Shown here in pieces: positions 32,933 through 34,612 of a stretch of DNA of 34,612 nt. A program made the translations under genes and the position numbers. The notes under the pieces are model-generated. The model was not told where the DNA came from, ran no database searches, and saw only the letters and a list, made by a program, of their open reading frames with translations. This DNA comes from Marivirga lumbricoides. GTDB taxonomy: Bacteria > Bacteroidota > Bacteroidia > Cytophagales > Cyclobacteriaceae. Numbering within the stretch: position 1 is the stretch's first letter; every line of letters begins with the position of its first letter. The stretch covers positions 1 through 34,612 of the forward strand of contig NZ_BMEC01000026.1 in the NCBI RefSeq assembly GCF_014636295.1, written 5' to 3'.

Positions 32933-34279
32933 ATGAAAAGATTTTTGATAGTAATTACCGCGTGTTCGATAGCTGTTAGCAGCTACGGACAAAATACGCT
33001 GAGCCTGGCAGACTGTAAAGAAATGGCCCTGCAAAGCAATGTAGCCATGAGAAACAGCCAACTTGAGTTGGAAGCCATGCAGGAAGTAAAAAAGAATGCT
33101 TCCACTAACTATTTCCCGAAGGTGAACGCATCCCTGTTTGGCATGAAGGCTATCAGTCCAATTGTGGAAATGGACGTTCCGGGAGGCAATTTACCTGTGT
33201 ATGATGGCAACCCAGCTAATTTGGCGACAGCCACGGAATTTGCCTATTTCCCCGGACTAAATATGGGTTTAATGGAAGAGGCTCAACTGGCATCCATCAA
33301 CCTGGTGCAGCCCGTTTATACGGGAGGACGTATCGCCAATGGAAACAAACTGGCTAAGCTCGGTGTGGATGTAAAGGAAAAGCAGTTTGCACTTACAGAA
33401 GATCAGGTGCTTTTGCAAACAGAGCAACAATACTGGCTGATCGTGTCTTTGCAGGAAAAGGAAAAGACCATTGCCAAGTATGAAGAATTGCTGAGCAGTG
33501 TGGAAAAGCAGGTCAACGATGCGTACAATTCTGGGTTGATCCTCAAAAATGATCTACTCAAAGTACAGCTCAAGCAAAGTGAACTACAAGCTAATAAGAG
33601 CCAACTAACCAATGGTAAAAAGCTGGCCACCATGCAATTTTGTCAGACCATAGGGATCGACTATGATTCCATGCTTGTATTGTCAGAAGATTTGCAGGAA
33701 GTCAACCTGCCACAAGCCTATTTCACCCAGTCAAAGGAAGCTGTTTCTGGTCGAATTGAGTATGAGCTATTGCAAAAATCGGTAGAAGCAGAACAGCTGC
33801 AAACCAAAATGGCCAAAGGGGAGCTGATGCCCCAGGTAGCTGTAGGTGCATCCGGTTTTTATCTGAATGGCGTCATACCTGGTGCAGATGGAAGGAACAA
33901 CGGATTGTTGTATGCCACAATCTCCATTCCGATATCAGACTGGTGGGGAGGCACGCACAAAGTCAAAGAACATGAGGCAAAGGTACGTATCGCTCAAAAT
34001 ACCTTTGACGATACCCAGAAACTATTGGTACTGCAAATTGAAAAAGGCTGGACGGATGTAACCCAGGCCCACGAACAGGTGCAGCTCATGCAAACTACAG
34101 CCAGACAAGCAGAGGAAAACCTAAGAGTTACCCGGGACAGCTACAACAATGGGCTGATCACAGTATCTGACCTGCTGGAGGCCCAGGCCATCGTAGTGGA
34201 AACGGACGACAAGCTTATTGAAGCAAAAACCAAATACCGCCTGGCCATCGCTACTTATTTACAGTTAACGGGTCGCTAA
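32933..34279 (+). CDS. TolC-family outer-membrane efflux protein
   Basis: A 448-residue protein starting MKRFLIVITACSIAVSSYGQ (signal peptide) followed by the TolC-like pattern LSLADCKEMALQSNVAMRNS. The two structural repeats have long coiled helices (QYWLIVSLQEKEKTIAKYEE, VNDAYNSGLILKNDLLKVQL; later HEQVQLMQTTARQAEENLRV, SYNNGLITVSDLLEAQ) and the strands QPVYTGGRIA and ATISIPISDWWGG. It forms the outer-membrane channel of a tripartite pump with the RND protein encoded just upstream. The ATG at 32933 is chosen because it starts the signal peptide; the frame is open further upstream only as a shadow of the RND gene. A hairpin terminator follows about 43 nt after the stop. Confidence 0.95.
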   Translation: MKRFLIVITACSIAVSSYGQNTLSLADCKEMALQSNVAMRNSQLELEAMQEVKKNASTNYFPKVNASLFGMKAISPIVEMDVPGGNLPVYDGNPANLATATEFAYFPGLNMGLMEEAQLASINLVQPVYTGGRIANGNKLAKLGVDVKEKQFALTEDQVLLQTEQQYWLIVSLQEKEKTIAKYEELLSSVEKQVNDAYNSGLILKNDLLKVQLKQSELQANKSQLTNGKKLATMQFCQTIGIDYDSMLVLSEDLQEVNLPQAYFTQSKEAVSGRIEYELLQKSVEAEQLQTKMAKGELMPQVAVGASGFYLNGVIPGADGRNNGLLYATISIPISDWWGGTHKVKEHEAKVRIAQNTFDDTQKLLVLQIEKGWTDVTQAHEQVQLMQTTARQAEENLRVTRDSYNNGLITVSDLLEAQAIVVETDDKLIEAKTKYRLAIATYLQLTGR

Positions 34280-34321
34280 CCTATCCATTAATATGTTAAA
34301 AAAGCGACTATTCATCCCAGT

Positions 34322-34357
34322 CAAAAAGCTCCTGATTCATTCAGGAGCTGGCTTTTG
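34322..34357 (+). terminator. Intrinsic terminator after tolC
   Basis: AGCTCCTGA-TTCAT-TCAGGAGCT (34327-34349, 9 bp perfect) flanked by an A-run upstream and GGCTTTTG downstream. It ends the efflux transcript. Confidence 0.8.
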
Positions 34358-34612
34358 AATATCTTAACATGGTTCAGGATTTGCCATCGGGTATTCTGTT
34401 TATTATGTGGATACACACTGCGAACCATCGCCCCCTATGCGGCAATGAGCTAATCTCCCAAAGTTGAACGTAAGCTCATTAGAACCGTCATCGTAAGTTA
34501 GCCCCTATAATTGAATAGGTTCAAAATGAGAATTATATTTGGTTATTAAAGTTAGCAAAAGAGAGGGAACAAGACTATTACTCGTCATTGATCATAATAG
34601 ATCCATCGCAAT
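34358..34612. other. Unassigned right-edge sequence
   Basis: No open frame of convincing quality and no RNA gene recognised on either strand up to the window edge. Confidence 0.5.

Noticed and set aside
1-34612. CRISPR arrays, rRNA genes, complete insertion sequences
   Set aside because: None seen: no regularly spaced 25-40-bp repeats outside the adhesin gene, no rRNA-like tracts and no transposase frame recognised.

Overview
The window reads as a chromosomal stretch of a Bacteroidetes bacterium, probably of the Cytophagales/Flammeovirgaceae type. The evidence is a type IX secretion (T9SS) type B sorting domain, a PorP/SprF protein, a PorE-like TPR/PD40/OmpA lipid-envelope protein, TAnnTTTG-type -7 promoter boxes, and low G+C with few Shine-Dalgarno sequences. 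No species can be named from the sequence alone.

Layout. (1) 1-7778: a T9SS surface-adhesin cassette. It holds the 3' part of a giant Ig-like-repeat adhesin ending in a type B C-terminal domain, then porP/sprF, then an OmpA-family protein. (2) 7779-11579: a 670-bp gene-poor gap, an Ig-like-domain lipoprotein, and an ECF sigma factor overlapping a single-pass membrane protein (candidate anti-sigma/envelope partner). (3) 11769-14403, minus strand: a small defence-like cassette (DUF6602 nuclease-like protein, CD-NTase/OAS-type nucleotidyltransferase, unknown protein). It looks decayed: no ATG at the expected start, an in-frame stop before a recognisable C-terminal tail, and a stop plus frameshift in the third gene. 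(4) 14640-31958: a large RNA-repair island. It contains two RlaP-type nucleotidyltransferases with a DUF559 protein between them, two DUF5677-like proteins, an unrecognised 585-aa protein, Pnkp, Hen1, a tRNA-like non-coding RNA, a small unknown protein, a TPR histidine kinase, PrfH, RtcB and a WYL-domain regulator. (5) 32073-34279: a murI 3' fragment abutting the 3' end of an RND efflux pump gene, followed by an intact tolC-family gene. This is a rearrangement or assembly junction.

The most interesting result is how the RNA-repair island seems to be wired. A 19-bp dyad of consensus TRCGCAA-N5-TTGCGTA occurs five times. Four copies lie upstream of minus-strand transcription units (rlaP2 operon, 585-aa gene, hen1-pnkp operon, tRNA-like RNA plus downstream gene). 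In each the dyad ends exactly 13 nt before a TTTG (TTAG in one) that fits a degenerate -7 box. The fifth copy overlaps a near-perfect TTG-N20-TATCTTTG promoter of the WYL gene itself. The simplest reading is that the WYL protein activates the repair units and represses itself. The rtcB-prfH pair has a different leader: a perfect SD, a 17-codon leader peptide, and mutually exclusive antiterminator and terminator hairpins. This suggests that loss of translation of the leader switches on the ribosome-repair genes. A 184-nt RNA with tRNA-like acceptor, D and T arms but no anticodon arm is encoded in the regulon. These statements combine direct sequence observation with inference; nothing was searched or folded computationally.
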